A stretch of DNA of 64,000 bases from Gloeothece verrucosa PCC 7822 (GCF_000147335.1 NC_014501.1:124001-188000), one strand, 5' to 3'. Positions 34,981 to 44,918 are shown, numbered from the stretch's first letter. Translations and numbers: made by a program. The notes: generated by a model from the letters alone, not told the origin.

Positions 34981-36144
34981 ATGAAGCTCTCAATACCTTC
35001 TCAACTCTCCAGATGGATATTTTTAATCCTGAATATTGGTCTAATGGTAATAGTAACAGCTTGTAGTGTCTCTGGGCGAGTGATGGCAGAACAACGAATG
35101 TTTCTGGATCTGTCTTTAGAATTTTTAGGCCAATACCAGTTACCGAAACAAAATTATCAAGAAACTCCTGTAGGCGGCTTATCTGATCTGACTTACAATA
35201 ACAAAATTAACCGTTTTTACGTTATCTCTGATGATCGTTCTCTGCTTGCACCGGCTCGATTTTATACTTTTAATCTGAACATTTCCCCAACGGGTATTGA
35301 CAAGGCGACCATTGAAGGGGTGACATTTCTTAAAAACGAGCAAGGACAAACTTATCCGAAAAACAGTATTGATGCTGAAGGGATTGCTTTATCTCCCAGA
35401 GGAACCGTGTTTATTTCCAGTGAAGGCGTGATTTCACAAGGAGTTGCTCCTTTTCTTGAAGAGTATGATCTCACGAACGGACAAGCTAAGTTAAATGTTC
35501 CTCTACCTCAACGTTATCTCCCGAATTCATCGGATGGGCCTCCTCGTGGCATTCAAAATAATTTAGGATTTGAACCGTTAACGATTAGTGCCCCAAGTGT
35601 GATTGCCGATGATCCGTTTCGTTTATTTACGGCTACAGAAGCGGCTTTAATTCAAGACAGTCCCGATCATACAACTGAAGAAAATAGTCACATTCGTTTT
35701 TTGCATTATGTGATTAATCCTTTTGGAAAACCCTTGGTGGTAGCCGAACATATTTATCCTCTGGATACACCGCCTGATGATGCTTTGTATTATGGATTAA
35801 CCGCCCTAACGGCATTGCCAAAAGAGGGATATTTTCTAAGTTTAGAGCGCACTTTAAGCTTAACAGGTTTTGGGGCGAAAATTTTTCAGGTTATTAATAC
35901 TAATGCCAATGATACTTCGAGTTTTGAGACTCTACATGAAATCACACAAATTAATCCTTTGCAGAAAAAATTACTGTTAGATTTAAGTGAATTAAATATT
36001 GAGCTTGATAATTTAGAAGGCATGAGTTTTGGCCCTCATTTACCGGATGGAAGTCCCACTTTAGTATTAGTGAGTGATAACAATTTTAAAGATGAGCAAG
36101 TCACTCAGTTTTTATTGTTTAAATTGGTGCAATCATCCCGTTAG
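34981..36144 (+). CDS. Phytase-like esterase domain lipoprotein (PF13449)
   Basis: 387 aa. The signal peptide ends in VTAC, a plausible lipobox, so it is probably a lipoprotein. The body has the phytase-like beta-propeller: GGLSDLTYNNKINRFYVISD, SIDAEGIALSPRGTVFISSE, ALTALPKEGYFLSLERTLSL and DNLEGMSFGPHLPDGSPTLV. The DAEG and LEGM blocks are typical. Members are thought to cleave phosphoesters or bind Ca2+, but the substrate is unknown. A TTG at 34972 could be an earlier start. The ATG at 34981 is preferred. Confidence 0.85.
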   Translation: MKLSIPSQLSRWIFLILNIGLMVIVTACSVSGRVMAEQRMFLDLSLEFLGQYQLPKQNYQETPVGGLSDLTYNNKINRFYVISDDRSLLAPARFYTFNLNISPTGIDKATIEGVTFLKNEQGQTYPKNSIDAEGIALSPRGTVFISSEGVISQGVAPFLEEYDLTNGQAKLNVPLPQRYLPNSSDGPPRGIQNNLGFEPLTISAPSVIADDPFRLFTATEAALIQDSPDHTTEENSHIRFLHYVINPFGKPLVVAEHIYPLDTPPDDALYYGLTALTALPKEGYFLSLERTLSLTGFGAKIFQVINTNANDTSSFETLHEITQINPLQKKLLLDLSELNIELDNLEGMSFGPHLPDGSPTLVLVSDNNFKDEQVTQFLLFKLVQSSR

Positions 36145-36150
36145 TTAAAT

Positions 36151-36224
36151 AATTGATAATTGAAAATAAAAAATTGAGAATTGAAAATTTTCATGAGTCA
36201 GTTTTTAATAATCAATTATCAATT
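36151..36224. terminator. Inverted repeat between convergent genes
   Basis: A perfect 13-bp inverted repeat, AATTGATAATTGA (36151-36163) and TCAATTATCAATT (36212-36224), lies between the stop codons of the phytase-like and MlaD-like genes. AT-rich, so a weak terminator or a repeat remnant. Confidence 0.45.
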
Positions 36225-36232
36225 ATCATTGC

Positions 36233-37657
36233 TCAATTATTGCCTAGGCGCTGGGAAAGCGGCTCTTTAGGAATTAACAGAGGCCTAACGGGCGATAATT
36301 GAGGGGTATTTTGTCTAGCTCGGTTACACATGGAAATTAATTTGGCTTTTTCGTTCTCATTGGCTGATAAATTATTTCCTCCTAGATTACAATAAATATT
36401 TTCGCTAAGAGGTTGTATTTGCTGAACGACTTGTTGGGTTTGTCCTTGTAATTTTTCAACAGTGGCCATCTGTTTTTGTAACTGTTGGGAAGAGGAGACT
36501 AAATTAGATAGTCCATTAACTAAGCGGCGTAAATTACTTCTAAATTCTGGATCACCCACTAATTCATCTACATCTGAAGTGATTTTTTGAGTATTTTCAA
36601 AAGTCACTCGGGCAGAATCTAAGGTTTGTTGTAATGTTAAAATGACGGTGGGGTCGTTGATTTTTTCTGAGACTTCTCGCAATTCTTTAGAGACGGCAGC
36701 CGCATTAGTTAATAAAGTTTCTAAATCATCAACCATTTTTTCTGTATTAGCAGAGTCTAGGGTTGTATTAATTTTTACGGCTGTTTTGTTCAAATTAGCG
36801 GCCAATAGGGTTAATCTATCACTCATCCGATTGATACTTTCAATGGCCGTTGATATACGTTGACGATTTTCTACCACTAACTGATTGGCATTACTCACCA
36901 GTTGATTAGCATTGTTAATGGCTTGATTAAGCGCTTGCCGATTTTCTAACAGTACGCTATTAGCATTGTTGACAAAATTTGAGGCACTATCGGCTGTGCG
37001 GCTCACTGATGCACTGGTGGTAGCAAAATTGCCGCTCACCTTGCGGATTTCTAGTTGTGCTGTTTTAGATAAGTTGGAAAATTCTTTGGTCAGTCTACTA
37101 ATATCTTTTAAGGTAAGATTGGCATTTTTGGCGGCTTTGTTCAGATTTTGGAAAAATTCTGGATCGCTATAAGTTTGAGCCAGGCGGGTGAGACTTTCTA
37201 TCAGTTGACCCCCTGATTCTCCTTGAATACGAGTATTATCACACAAAATTAACTGTTGATTGCATTGTTTACCAAGGGGACTCATGGATTGAGCTTGAGG
37301 GGATAGTTGAGCGTTTGGGGTAATGTCAATCGCTGGCTCTCCGATGAGTCCATAACGGTTGGTTTGAATGGTTACATTGCGAGGAATGCGTAGATCGGTT
37401 GAACTGATTTCTAGGATAGCTTCTACTTGGTTATCTTTGGGTTTGAGTGCGGTTAATCTTCCTACCTGAACACCTCGATATTGTACAGGAGCGCCGAGTT
37501 GTAAACCAGCAACATTATCAAAATAAACGATAAGTCGATAGGATGTTTGACCCCAGTTACCCCCCCGCAACCAAATGGTTATTCCCCCAAAAATCACTAA
37601 TCCTAAAAGAGCAAATAATCCCACCGCTCCTTCTCGTATAGACCGGGACCTCAGCAT
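36233..37657 (-). CDS. MlaD/MCE-domain lipid transport substrate-binding protein
   Basis: 474 aa. One N-terminal membrane helix (~8-30, AVGLFALLGLVIFGGITIWL) is followed by the MCE domain (~35-120, YFDNVAGLQLGAPVQYRGVQ, LEISSTDLRIPRNVTIQTNRYGLIGEP). A very long coiled-coil region rich in NANQLV/NNAN repeats (~175-420) follows. It would form a hexameric tube for lipids between membranes, as MlaD, and TGD2 in plants, do. I chose the ATG at 37657 with GAGAGAGG about 8 nt upstream. A frame from 37741 overlaps the ABC gene by 14 nt. The ATPase gene is directly upstream. Confidence 0.9.
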   Translation of the reverse strand: MLRSRSIREGAVGLFALLGLVIFGGITIWLRGGNWGQTSYRLIVYFDNVAGLQLGAPVQYRGVQVGRLTALKPKDNQVEAILEISSTDLRIPRNVTIQTNRYGLIGEPAIDITPNAQLSPQAQSMSPLGKQCNQQLILCDNTRIQGESGGQLIESLTRLAQTYSDPEFFQNLNKAAKNANLTLKDISRLTKEFSNLSKTAQLEIRKVSGNFATTSASVSRTADSASNFVNNANSVLLENRQALNQAINNANQLVSNANQLVVENRQRISTAIESINRMSDRLTLLAANLNKTAVKINTTLDSANTEKMVDDLETLLTNAAAVSKELREVSEKINDPTVILTLQQTLDSARVTFENTQKITSDVDELVGDPEFRSNLRRLVNGLSNLVSSSQQLQKQMATVEKLQGQTQQVVQQIQPLSENIYCNLGGNNLSANENEKAKLISMCNRARQNTPQLSPVRPLLIPKEPLSQRLGNN

Positions 37658-37727
37658 GATTGAGCCTCTCTCTGTATAATTACCTGTCGCCTTTCTTTTA
37701 ACATAAGTTTGCCTGACCGTGCATTCG

Positions 37728-38513
37728 CTAATTAATGACACGAATTGGACCGTCTATGCTGGCACTGAAAAATTGCCGCACTAGAAGATTATCAGTGATA
37801 TCAATATCTTGTACCTTACCTTCCCATTGAATCTGACCTTCATAGAGAAATACAACCCGATCGGCTGTGCGGCGGATGGTACTCTCTTGGTGAGATACCA
37901 TAACATAAGTGCCACAAACTTGAGCCGCCTGTTGTAAACGACGTACTAAATCCTCAATTACAGTGGAGGCAATGGGATCTAAGCCGGCAGTGGGTTCATC
38001 ATAAAGGATCACCTCGGGATTGTAGCGTGAATCATCTGGGTTCGACATAATGGCCCGAGCAAAACTGACTCGCTTACGCATCCCTCCGGATAATTCGGCT
38101 GGATATTGATGGCTAATGCCGGGTAATCCTACCATTTCTAGTTTTTCCTCTACCAGTTGCCGAATTTTGCGCTCTGGTAATTTTGAATGTTGATATAAAC
38201 AGAAACCCACATTCTCGGCGACTGTTAAAGAGTCAAACAGGGCCGATTGCTGGAAAACCATACTAATGCCGATGGGGTCTTGTTTATCTTCGATTAGTCC
38301 TTGGCGATTTTGTCCTTTTATATAAATTTCTCCGGTATCGGGGGCTAATAACCCAGCAATTATCCGCAATAGTGTCGATTTTCCCGCCCCAGATGGGCCT
38401 ATAATCACTAAAGCTTCTCCAGGATAAATATTTAACTCAATATCATTGAGAATCATTTTCTCGCCAAAGTTTTTACAGATTCCTTTTAGTTCTATCAAGG
38501 GTTCTACACTCAT
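37728..38513 (-). CDS. ABC transporter ATPase, MlaF-like
   Basis: 261 aa. Walker A IIGPSGAGKSTLLRI, Q-loop MVFQQSALFDSL, signature LSGGMRKRVSFARAI, Walker B VILYDEPTAGLDP and the H-loop VMVSHQ are all present. The SGGMRKR signature is typical of MlaF/TGD3-type ATPases that energise MCE systems. It precedes the MlaD-like gene with about a 70-nt gap (37658-37727), so this is an operon. The MlaE-like permease is not in the window and is expected elsewhere, as is usual in cyanobacteria. Confidence 0.92.
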   Translation of the reverse strand: MSVEPLIELKGICKNFGEKMILNDIELNIYPGEALVIIGPSGAGKSTLLRIIAGLLAPDTGEIYIKGQNRQGLIEDKQDPIGISMVFQQSALFDSLTVAENVGFCLYQHSKLPERKIRQLVEEKLEMVGLPGISHQYPAELSGGMRKRVSFARAIMSNPDDSRYNPEVILYDEPTAGLDPIASTVIEDLVRRLQQAAQVCGTYVMVSHQESTIRRTADRVVFLYEGQIQWEGKVQDIDITDNLLVRQFFSASIDGPIRVIN

Positions 38514-38661
38514 TGGTGATGGCTAAATTGTTATCAGTTGTGAGTTATTGCTCTTTTATTAAACCTAAAAGTTGAGTGAGTGGAACAGGTGAGGAGTGCA
38601 GAGTGTTGTTTTGACTTGCCTTGGCGGCTTGTCTTGTGTAATCTAGCTATATTATATTAAT

Positions 38662-40443
38662 TCAGTTTAGCCGTTTTGGATCACAAAGCCATTTTTGAGT
38701 ATCACCCCTTAATTGATTGCCCCACAGTTGGCTTTTGAGAAAGTCTTGCTCAGCCAAACGCGGCTCTAACTGTAAAGAATCTTGAACTAATTGCCCCAGA
38801 TTATTTTGCGGCTCTTGATGATATAAAGCCACAGCAAGCGCTAGTTTAGCTTGTGGGTTGTGGGGTTCCAGTAAGAGGACTTTATGCCACTGTTCTATAG
38901 CTTCTGTTATCGCTCCTATTTCATATTTGATTAAACCTATTTTTAGATAAATATCTGTCAATTGAGAGTTAAGTAATAAAGCCTTATTATAATCTTCTAG
39001 AGCTAAAAAATATTTTTCCATCTGATGATAACTCAGACCTCGATTCCAGTAAGCATAAATCAATTGCGGATTGAGAGTCAGTGCTTGGTTATAATCTTCG
39101 AGCGCTTGGTCATATTTTTTGAGTTGATAATAGACAAAACCTCGACCATTATAAGCATAGCTAGATTGGGGGTCAAGTTTGAGAGCTTGGTTATAATCTT
39201 CAATGGCTTTGTCATAGTCTTCTAGGTGATAATAAGCCAGACCCCGATTATAATAAGCATTAAGATAGAAAGGATTATGCTTAATGGCTTCGGTTAAGTT
39301 AAGCCGCATTCTCTGATAATCTTTTTGAAGGTAATCATTCATCCCTTGTCGATGGTAATCTTTGGCCAATTGAGCGGCGATTTCGGGCTTAATCTTCAGA
39401 CTAAATTGTTCGAGTTTATTTTCTACCTCGAAAGACATTGAATTTAAGATTTTGCTCAAGGAAGTTTCTTTTAAGATTGTTTCAGGTATTTGAAATTGCT
39501 CTAAGCTCAAAAACATTTCCCTAGAAATTTCTTCGAGCGCTTCTGGGATTCTATTTTCTTTTTCTTGACTTTTTAGGATAAATTCGATAAGATTGGCTGT
39601 CCAAGGTTCTAATGGCTCAAAATGGGTTAATGTTGTCTCTTGCTCAAGAATATCTTTGGCTAAAATGCTAATTTGTGCGACTATTCCTAAAAGCTCTTGG
39701 TCAACAGCCACCACTTGAGTGATTAAATCTTGAAAAGGATTTAAAAATTTGATTAAATGCTGCTCAAAGTTGATCGCGATATCCGATAATTTTTCTATAT
39801 CTTTTTCAATTAAATCGATTTTTTTTTGAAGTTGATAAATTTGATAATATGAGCTTAAATCATCCACAGTATTTTTTAAAATCTGAATTTGTGAATTTTG
39901 ATCGTCAGATATTTTTTGAATACTTTTACTAATTAATTCTAACTTTTTGAGCATTAGTTGAGCCGAACGATAAAGAATCAAGGTGTTTTGAAAAATTTGA
40001 TTTTTTTGATTGCTTAAAATTATTCCTAAAAACTCATCATCCTGAAATTTTTTTTCTAGCTCTAGCCGCTCTCGCTCTGCTTGATATAGTTCAGTAAATT
40101 TTGTAGAAACAATTTTTTTGATATCTTCAGCTAAAACGACAAAGAATTGCTGATAAGCGGCTTGATATTGGTTTAAAATGCTAATAATTTTTTGATAATC
40201 CCCAATTAATTTTTCCAGTTGATTAAATTGTTCATCAAAACTGATACTTTCCACTGAGGAAAAAACCTTCAACCATTGAGGAAAAAATCGGTTGTCTTTT
40301 TTGATTAACTGCTGTCGTGCTTGTATTTTTTCTTGTAGCCGCAAAAATTTTCGATTGACTAAAATAGGTAAGGTGTAAATTTTATCATAAATTTTAAGGG
40401 TTTTATGGGGAAAAACTAGCTGAAACAGATAATTTGTATTCAT
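38662..40443 (-). CDS. Coiled-coil and TPR protein, 593 aa
   Basis: The N-terminal ~330 residues are long helices with heptad character, such as VDDLSSYYQIYQLQKKIDLI and EKDIEKLSDIAINFEQHLIK. A TPR domain follows (~350-520) with typical units: DYDKAIEDYNQALKLDPQSS, KYDQALEDYNQALTLNPQLI and KYFLALEDYNKALLLNSQLT. No signal peptide, so probably cytosolic. The coiled-coil portion has no family I recognise. Likely a scaffolding protein. Divergent from mutL. Confidence 0.8.
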   Translation of the reverse strand: MNTNYLFQLVFPHKTLKIYDKIYTLPILVNRKFLRLQEKIQARQQLIKKDNRFFPQWLKVFSSVESISFDEQFNQLEKLIGDYQKIISILNQYQAAYQQFFVVLAEDIKKIVSTKFTELYQAERERLELEKKFQDDEFLGIILSNQKNQIFQNTLILYRSAQLMLKKLELISKSIQKISDDQNSQIQILKNTVDDLSSYYQIYQLQKKIDLIEKDIEKLSDIAINFEQHLIKFLNPFQDLITQVVAVDQELLGIVAQISILAKDILEQETTLTHFEPLEPWTANLIEFILKSQEKENRIPEALEEISREMFLSLEQFQIPETILKETSLSKILNSMSFEVENKLEQFSLKIKPEIAAQLAKDYHRQGMNDYLQKDYQRMRLNLTEAIKHNPFYLNAYYNRGLAYYHLEDYDKAIEDYNQALKLDPQSSYAYNGRGFVYYQLKKYDQALEDYNQALTLNPQLIYAYWNRGLSYHQMEKYFLALEDYNKALLLNSQLTDIYLKIGLIKYEIGAITEAIEQWHKVLLLEPHNPQAKLALAVALYHQEPQNNLGQLVQDSLQLEPRLAEQDFLKSQLWGNQLRGDTQKWLCDPKRLN

Positions 40444-40573
40444 CAGTTATGAATCTTGACAGTTTTTAATATTTATTGTAAATCACAGACTCAAGCAGAC
40501 TTCTATGCAAAAAGATATAGTTCCCTGAAATGTAGTATTCTAGAACTACCCAGAACTAATACAAGATAGATGA

Positions 40574-42283
40574 GTGAACATAAAATCGTTACCCCCTGAT
40601 GTTATTAACCTGATCGCGGCTGGTGAGGTGATAGACTCATTAGGCGCAGTAGTTCGGGAATTAGTAGAAAACGCGCTTGATGCCGGCGCAACCCGCATTG
40701 TTATTTCTCTGTATCCTGACTTATGGTGGATACAAGTCGCTGATAATGGGCGAGGGATGTCATTAGAGGATTTAAAACGTTGCTCTAATGCTCATAGTAC
40801 CAGTAAAATTCGCTCTCGAGATGATTTATGGAATATTACCAGTTTAGGATTCCGGGGAGAAGCTTTACATAGTATCGCCCAAGTGGCCATTCTAGAAGTC
40901 GCTAGTCGTTTTACCATCGGCCATGATGCCGGCTGGCGTGTTCGTTATAATGCGGTGGGGGAAGCAGAAAGTTTGGAAACGGCGGCCATTGCTCCTGGTA
41001 CTATTGTTACTGTTTCTAATCTATTTGGGAATTTGCCGGTACGCCGCAAGGGTTTACCCCCGATGACACAACAATTAAAAGCGATACAAACCCTCATTCA
41101 TCACATCGCTTTGTGTCATCCTCATGTTACCTGGTGTCTGGAACAAAATGACCGCAATTGGTTTAATATTTCTCCCGGAAAATCTGCCCTACAAATATTA
41201 CCCCAACTGCTGAAACGAGTTCACCAAAATGATTTACATTTACTGATTCAAACAGTGGAGACTCCGGCTTTAAACGATCTACAGACTAATTTACCTCCAA
41301 TGGTAGAGGAATCTAAAGTCGAATTAGTCATCGGATTACCGGATCGATGTCATCGCCGGCGGGCAGATTGGGTTAAAGTGGCTATTAATGGGCGTATGGT
41401 GCGATTGCCTGAGTTAGAACAAAGTATTTTTACGGCTTTTGCTAGGACTTTACCTCGTGATCGTTTTCCGGTGTGTTTTGTTCATGTCAAAACTTGTCCC
41501 TCTCATATTGACTGGAATCGTCACCCGGCGAAAACGGAAATTTATTTACATTCTCTGGCTTTTTGGCAAGAAAAAATTGCCCAATCCATTGATGAAGCTT
41601 TAAAAATGAATGGGGATAGTCTATCAGATAAAGCGAGTAATCATCGAGTGGTGAAGTTACTCAAAGCTTCTGAAGAAAAAAGCCCTTATAAAGTTGATCC
41701 TAAACCCCAGACTCAAACTCGTCATCAAGATTCTATCGGGTTATTAGATTTACAAGCGGTTGCCCAAGTTCGCAATACTTATATTGTGGCTGAACATAGC
41801 AATGGGTTATGGTTAATTGAACAACATATTGCTCATGAACGGGTGTTATATGAACAGTTACAAGATGATTGGAAAATTGTCTTTTTAGATACTCCGATTG
41901 TTTTAAATCAGTTAACGAGTAGTCAGGTAGAACAGTTACAGCGTTTAGGATTAGAAATAGAGCCTTTTGGGGAGGCATTATGGGCCGTTCGCAGTGCCCC
42001 AGAAATGTTATCTAAGCGGCAGGATTGTAGTGAGGCTTTAATAGAATTAAGTTGGGGAGGAGATTTACAAACTGCCCAAGTGGCTACCGCTTGTCGGAGT
42101 GCCATTCGCAATGGGACAACCCTGAGTTTAGCGCAAATGCAGAGTATTTTAGATCAGTGGAAAAGAACCCGAAACCCTCGCACTTGTCCTCATGGGCGAC
42201 CGATTTTTTTATCGTTAGAGGAAACCTCTTTAGCCCGATTTTTTCGCCGCCATTGGGTGATTGGGAAAAGTCATGGGATTTAA
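40574..42283 (+). CDS. mutL: DNA mismatch repair protein MutL
   Basis: 569 aa. The GHKL ATPase N-terminus has LPPDVINLIAAGEVIDSLGA, VRELVENALDAGATRI, VADNGRGM and TSLGFRGEALHSI. The C-terminal dimerisation domain carries EQHIAHERVLYE, a variant of the DQHAxxExxxxE endonuclease motif with Glu for Asp and Ile for Ala. The protein may therefore still nick DNA as in other bacteria without MutH. The start is GTG at 40574; the overlapping ATG at 40570 is out of frame. A perfect palindrome terminator follows. Confidence 0.95.
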   Translation: MNIKSLPPDVINLIAAGEVIDSLGAVVRELVENALDAGATRIVISLYPDLWWIQVADNGRGMSLEDLKRCSNAHSTSKIRSRDDLWNITSLGFRGEALHSIAQVAILEVASRFTIGHDAGWRVRYNAVGEAESLETAAIAPGTIVTVSNLFGNLPVRRKGLPPMTQQLKAIQTLIHHIALCHPHVTWCLEQNDRNWFNISPGKSALQILPQLLKRVHQNDLHLLIQTVETPALNDLQTNLPPMVEESKVELVIGLPDRCHRRRADWVKVAINGRMVRLPELEQSIFTAFARTLPRDRFPVCFVHVKTCPSHIDWNRHPAKTEIYLHSLAFWQEKIAQSIDEALKMNGDSLSDKASNHRVVKLLKASEEKSPYKVDPKPQTQTRHQDSIGLLDLQAVAQVRNTYIVAEHSNGLWLIEQHIAHERVLYEQLQDDWKIVFLDTPIVLNQLTSSQVEQLQRLGLEIEPFGEALWAVRSAPEMLSKRQDCSEALIELSWGGDLQTAQVATACRSAIRNGTTLSLAQMQSILDQWKRTRNPRTCPHGRPIFLSLEETSLARFFRRHWVIGKSHGI

Positions 42284-42319
42284 TTCTGTTTTAACTTAAT
42301 TTAATTATGGGTGAATGAT

Positions 42320-42337
42320 AGCCCGCCTAGGCGGGCT
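42320..42337. terminator. Perfect palindrome after mutL (bidirectional)
   Basis: AGCCCGCC-TA-GGCGGGCT, 8-bp arms, followed on the plus strand by GAGGTTTTAT. It lies between the convergent mutL and nblA genes and could serve either. Confidence 0.65.
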
Positions 42338-42377
42338 GAGGTTTTATAGCTACGAGCGAAAAAAAGAGTTATTAAAA

Positions 42378-42587
42378 TTAAGCCGCCGAGAAAGGAGAAG
42401 AATCTAAACCCCATTCATGTTTTAAAAAATGCTTATAAAAGTTCTCCTTACACATCATGTGTTGATATAATTCCACTAGAAAGGCCTGGGCTTGTTCTCT
42501 AGATAAGTTATTGACGTGATCAGAAAATTGTCTTAAATGAAATTGTTGTTCTAGCGAAAGGTTACCGATTTCTGATGGTTGTAGCAT
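42378..42587 (-). CDS. nblA: Phycobilisome degradation protein NblA
   Basis: 69 aa. The NblA pattern is clear: LSLEQQFHLRQFSDHVNNLS, REQAQAFLVELYQHMMCKEN and FYKHFLKHEW. NblA is the helical adaptor that brings phycobiliproteins to the Clp protease during nitrogen or sulfur starvation. A good ribosome site (GGGAG, 5-8 nt before ATG) is present. I looked for the NtcA site GTA-N8-TAC upstream and found only a poor match near 42654-42667, wrongly spaced from the -10-like TATATT. Confidence 0.92.
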   Translation of the reverse strand: MLQPSEIGNLSLEQQFHLRQFSDHVNNLSREQAQAFLVELYQHMMCKENFYKHFLKHEWGLDSSPFSAA

Positions 42588-43177
42588 AATGGACTCCCGG
42601 GTAAATTTAAATTAATTTTTTAGTAGTTCTAATATAAGCTTGCCAAAATAAATAGTAGAATTGTATCTGCCCAAAGATTTAAATTAGTCTTCTTTCTCGA
42701 GAGATATTTAAGATAAATTTTATACAAAAAAGAGCGGTAAAATTTGCTAAAGAACTATCTAAAGACAAATAAATTTCTAAAAATAGAGCATACTTATTAA
42801 TAATCAATCTACCCAATAATAGATTTTTTAGCACTTAAGATACTTCCAAAGAAGGAAACAAAGATTAATTCGGTTTATTTCTGGGGATTGATGCAAAATT
42901 AAGGCTAAAGCTTCTAAAGTTGCTATAGAACTTGAAAAGTCACACAGGAGCATCGAAAGAGGTTTTATCGTTTTCACTCAGAACCAAACATCAAAAAATC
43001 AGCATTTGGCGATGTGAGGACGATGCTCAAACTATACAACTTAGGGGTTGTGCAGTTTTTATCGCTGCCGCTTACTGCTCGAGAAAAGGTTGAAAAACGA
43101 TAACCATTAAATTTCAAGACAGTAAACCTCTCTGAAAAAAACATCTGCAAAAATTAAGATAGGAAACTTATAAGCTT
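42588..43177. other. 590-nt gap between nblA and the BON gene
   Basis: AT-rich. It should contain the nblA promoter and that of the BON gene. Translation in six frames gives no recognisable protein. No strong hairpin or repeat seen. Confidence 0.5.
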
Positions 43178-43681
43178 ATGATGAATTTAACTGATTTAAT
43201 TGCATTAGGTACGTTAATTTCTGCTACTTTAATTGTAGTACAACTAATTAATAAACCCAAGTATTTATTCAATTTAGGACTCATCGCAGCAGGAGCATCT
43301 TTATTATTTTTTATTAAAACCCTGCCTGCTAGTGCCGCTCCTGAATACCACTTTGCAGCATTAGCGGCTAATGATACCATGAGTCAAGAACAAGCCGACC
43401 TTGAAGAAGACCTTAAAGTCAATCCCGGCGGGGGTCATTACACGGGTTTAGAATATCCCGAAAGGATTAATCCTAATAAATTATTAGGCGATCAAGAGAT
43501 TCAAAATAAAGTGGAATCTATGAGTGATCCAAAAGTCATTGTGGCTGTAACTAATGGTTCAGTTCGCCTGACGGGGAGAGCGAAAGATAAATATGAGGCT
43601 CATGACCTTGTAGAAAACGTTAAAAAAATTCCTGGAGTTCGAGAAGTCACCTTTGATTTTAGCTTAGAAAACATCACCTAG
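43178..43681 (+). CDS. Membrane protein with C-terminal BON domain
   Basis: 167 aa. Two N-terminal hydrophobic segments (~6-22 and ~30-47, then a processing-like ASAAPEY) precede a linker and a single BON domain at ~110-167 (DPKVIVAVTNGSVRLTGRAK, AHDLVENVKKIPGVREVTFD). BON domains bind lipid or polymers in the periplasm or thylakoid. The Gly/Glu-rich linker (SQEQADLEEDLKVNPGGGHY) is poorly conserved-looking. Its own Rho-independent terminator follows at 43704-43741. Confidence 0.8.
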   Translation: MMNLTDLIALGTLISATLIVVQLINKPKYLFNLGLIAAGASLLFFIKTLPASAAPEYHFAALAANDTMSQEQADLEEDLKVNPGGGHYTGLEYPERINPNKLLGDQEIQNKVESMSDPKVIVAVTNGSVRLTGRAKDKYEAHDLVENVKKIPGVREVTFDFSLENIT

Positions 43682-43703
43682 GTGTTCTCATTTAGGTTGG
43701 ATT

Positions 43704-43741
43704 CTACGCGCCAAACAAAAAACTCGCGCGTAGTTTCTTTT
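43704..43741 (+). terminator. Intrinsic terminator of BON gene
   Basis: Perfect 8-bp arms CTACGCGC (43704-43711) and GCGCGTAG (43726-43733), then TTTCTTTT. Confidence 0.85.
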
Positions 43742-44104
43742 ATCTTCCTGTTAAGAGATTTCAACCAGTTCAGGAAGCTTGGAAAGTGCCTGACTCCCCG
43801 ATGTCCACCTAATTTTAGCTTTTACATAAGCTGAAGAAATAATTATAATATGTATTCAAGAGACATAAAGGCTATTAACCTTAATTGGTAAACAGGATAC
43901 AATGATTAGCTCACAGTGAACCGTTAAAAAAAGAAAACTGATCCCTGTGAATCATTAACTGTTAACTGATGTAATACCCTTTGGTTTTCTTACCCATTCC
44001 CCAATCATTTACACTACTGTTCGATGACTCTCTCTAAGAGCATTTTAAAAAGCTTATTGTAAGAGACTCATCAGCAGTAGTCTAATTGAGAAACAAACAA
44101 TATT
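43742..44104. other. 363-nt gap before DUF2294 pair
   Basis: No gene seen. It holds the promoter of the DUF2294 pair, which I could not place confidently. A CATTAACTGTTAACTGATG stretch (about 43953-43971) is partly palindromic around GTTAAC. Confidence 0.4.
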
Positions 44105-44515
44105 ATGGACAATCTAAAAAAACCAACAAGCGGAAAATTAGAACGAGATTTATCTCAACGAATTCAACAATTTTATCGTCAACAATTAGAGCATCAACCC
44201 AGTAAGGTCACTTGTCAAATTTTTGAGCAGAAAATTGCCATTATTCTCGAAGAATCTATCACTCCTACCGAGCAACTTTTATTTCAAGAAGGACAAGTAG
44301 AATTAGCGCAAAAAGTTCGCTCAAGTATTGATGAGATTATGCAGCAACAACTCAAAGAAGTCATTGAGGAAACTTTACAGGTAAGGGTTGAGGATTTACT
44401 GAGTGATTCTACCTTAGAAACCGGCAGAATAGGGATTATTGCGATTCTTTCCGATACTCCTGATGTTCGTAATCCCGATACAATCCCGAAAAATAAACGC
44501 AAAATTTCCTCCTAA
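44105..44515 (+). CDS. DUF2294/MpsC family protein, copy 1
   Basis: 136 aa of PF10057 (DUF2294, also called MpsC): ERDLSQRIQQFYRQQLEHQP, SKVTCQIFEQKIAIILEESI, ELAQKVRSSIDEIMQQQLKE, ETLQVRVEDLLSDSTLETGRI. MpsC is linked to a Na+-translocating membrane-potential system in Staphylococcus. Members often sit next to signalling genes, and their biochemical role is unsettled. The second copy starts 34 nt downstream, so this is a tandem pair in one operon, facing a response regulator. Confidence 0.85.
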   Translation: MDNLKKPTSGKLERDLSQRIQQFYRQQLEHQPSKVTCQIFEQKIAIILEESITPTEQLLFQEGQVELAQKVRSSIDEIMQQQLKEVIEETLQVRVEDLLSDSTLETGRIGIIAILSDTPDVRNPDTIPKNKRKISS

Positions 44516-44549
44516 CTGTCCTTGATTAGCATGATTAAACGATCTCTAA

Positions 44550-44918
44550 ATGAAAACAAAAAAGTTGAACCGAGTCTTTTTAGAAGAGGTTTTGAAACAG
44601 CGAATAGAACAGATTTACTCTCAGCAACTTAAACAGGAACCAAAAGAAATAAAAGTATATTTTTCTGAGCAAAATATAATTGTAATTATCGAGGGAATTG
44701 TGACTAAAACAGAAATTTTTCTCCAGGAAAATTCTCAACACTTTTTAGCTAAACAAGTTCGCTCTGTTCTCAATCGTTTCATTAAATCTGAACTCAAAAT
44801 TCTAATTGAAGAAGCCATGAAAGTTACTGTAGTTGATCTGCTCTTTAAGGCAAAAGTTGACACGGATCGCCTGGGAGCGATCGTCATTTTTGACATCGAA
44901 TCTAATTCTGTTGTTTAG
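44550..44918 (+). CDS. DUF2294/MpsC family protein, copy 2
   Basis: 122 aa, paralogous to the preceding protein: LKQRIEQIYSQQLKQEPKEI, FSEQNIIVIIEGIVTKTEIF, FLAKQVRSVLNRFIKSELKI, EAMKVTVVDLLFKAKVDTDR. It lacks the C-terminal tail of copy 1. Sequence differences are large, so the duplication is old or both copies were acquired. Its 3' end overlaps the convergent response-regulator gene by 17 nt. Confidence 0.85.
   Translation: MKTKKLNRVFLEEVLKQRIEQIYSQQLKQEPKEIKVYFSEQNIIVIIEGIVTKTEIFLQENSQHFLAKQVRSVLNRFIKSELKILIEEAMKVTVVDLLFKAKVDTDRLGAIVIFDIESNSVV

Noticed and set aside
42654-42667. NtcA site upstream of nblA
   Set aside because: Match to GTA-N8-TAC is poor and spacing to the -10-like TATATT is wrong.
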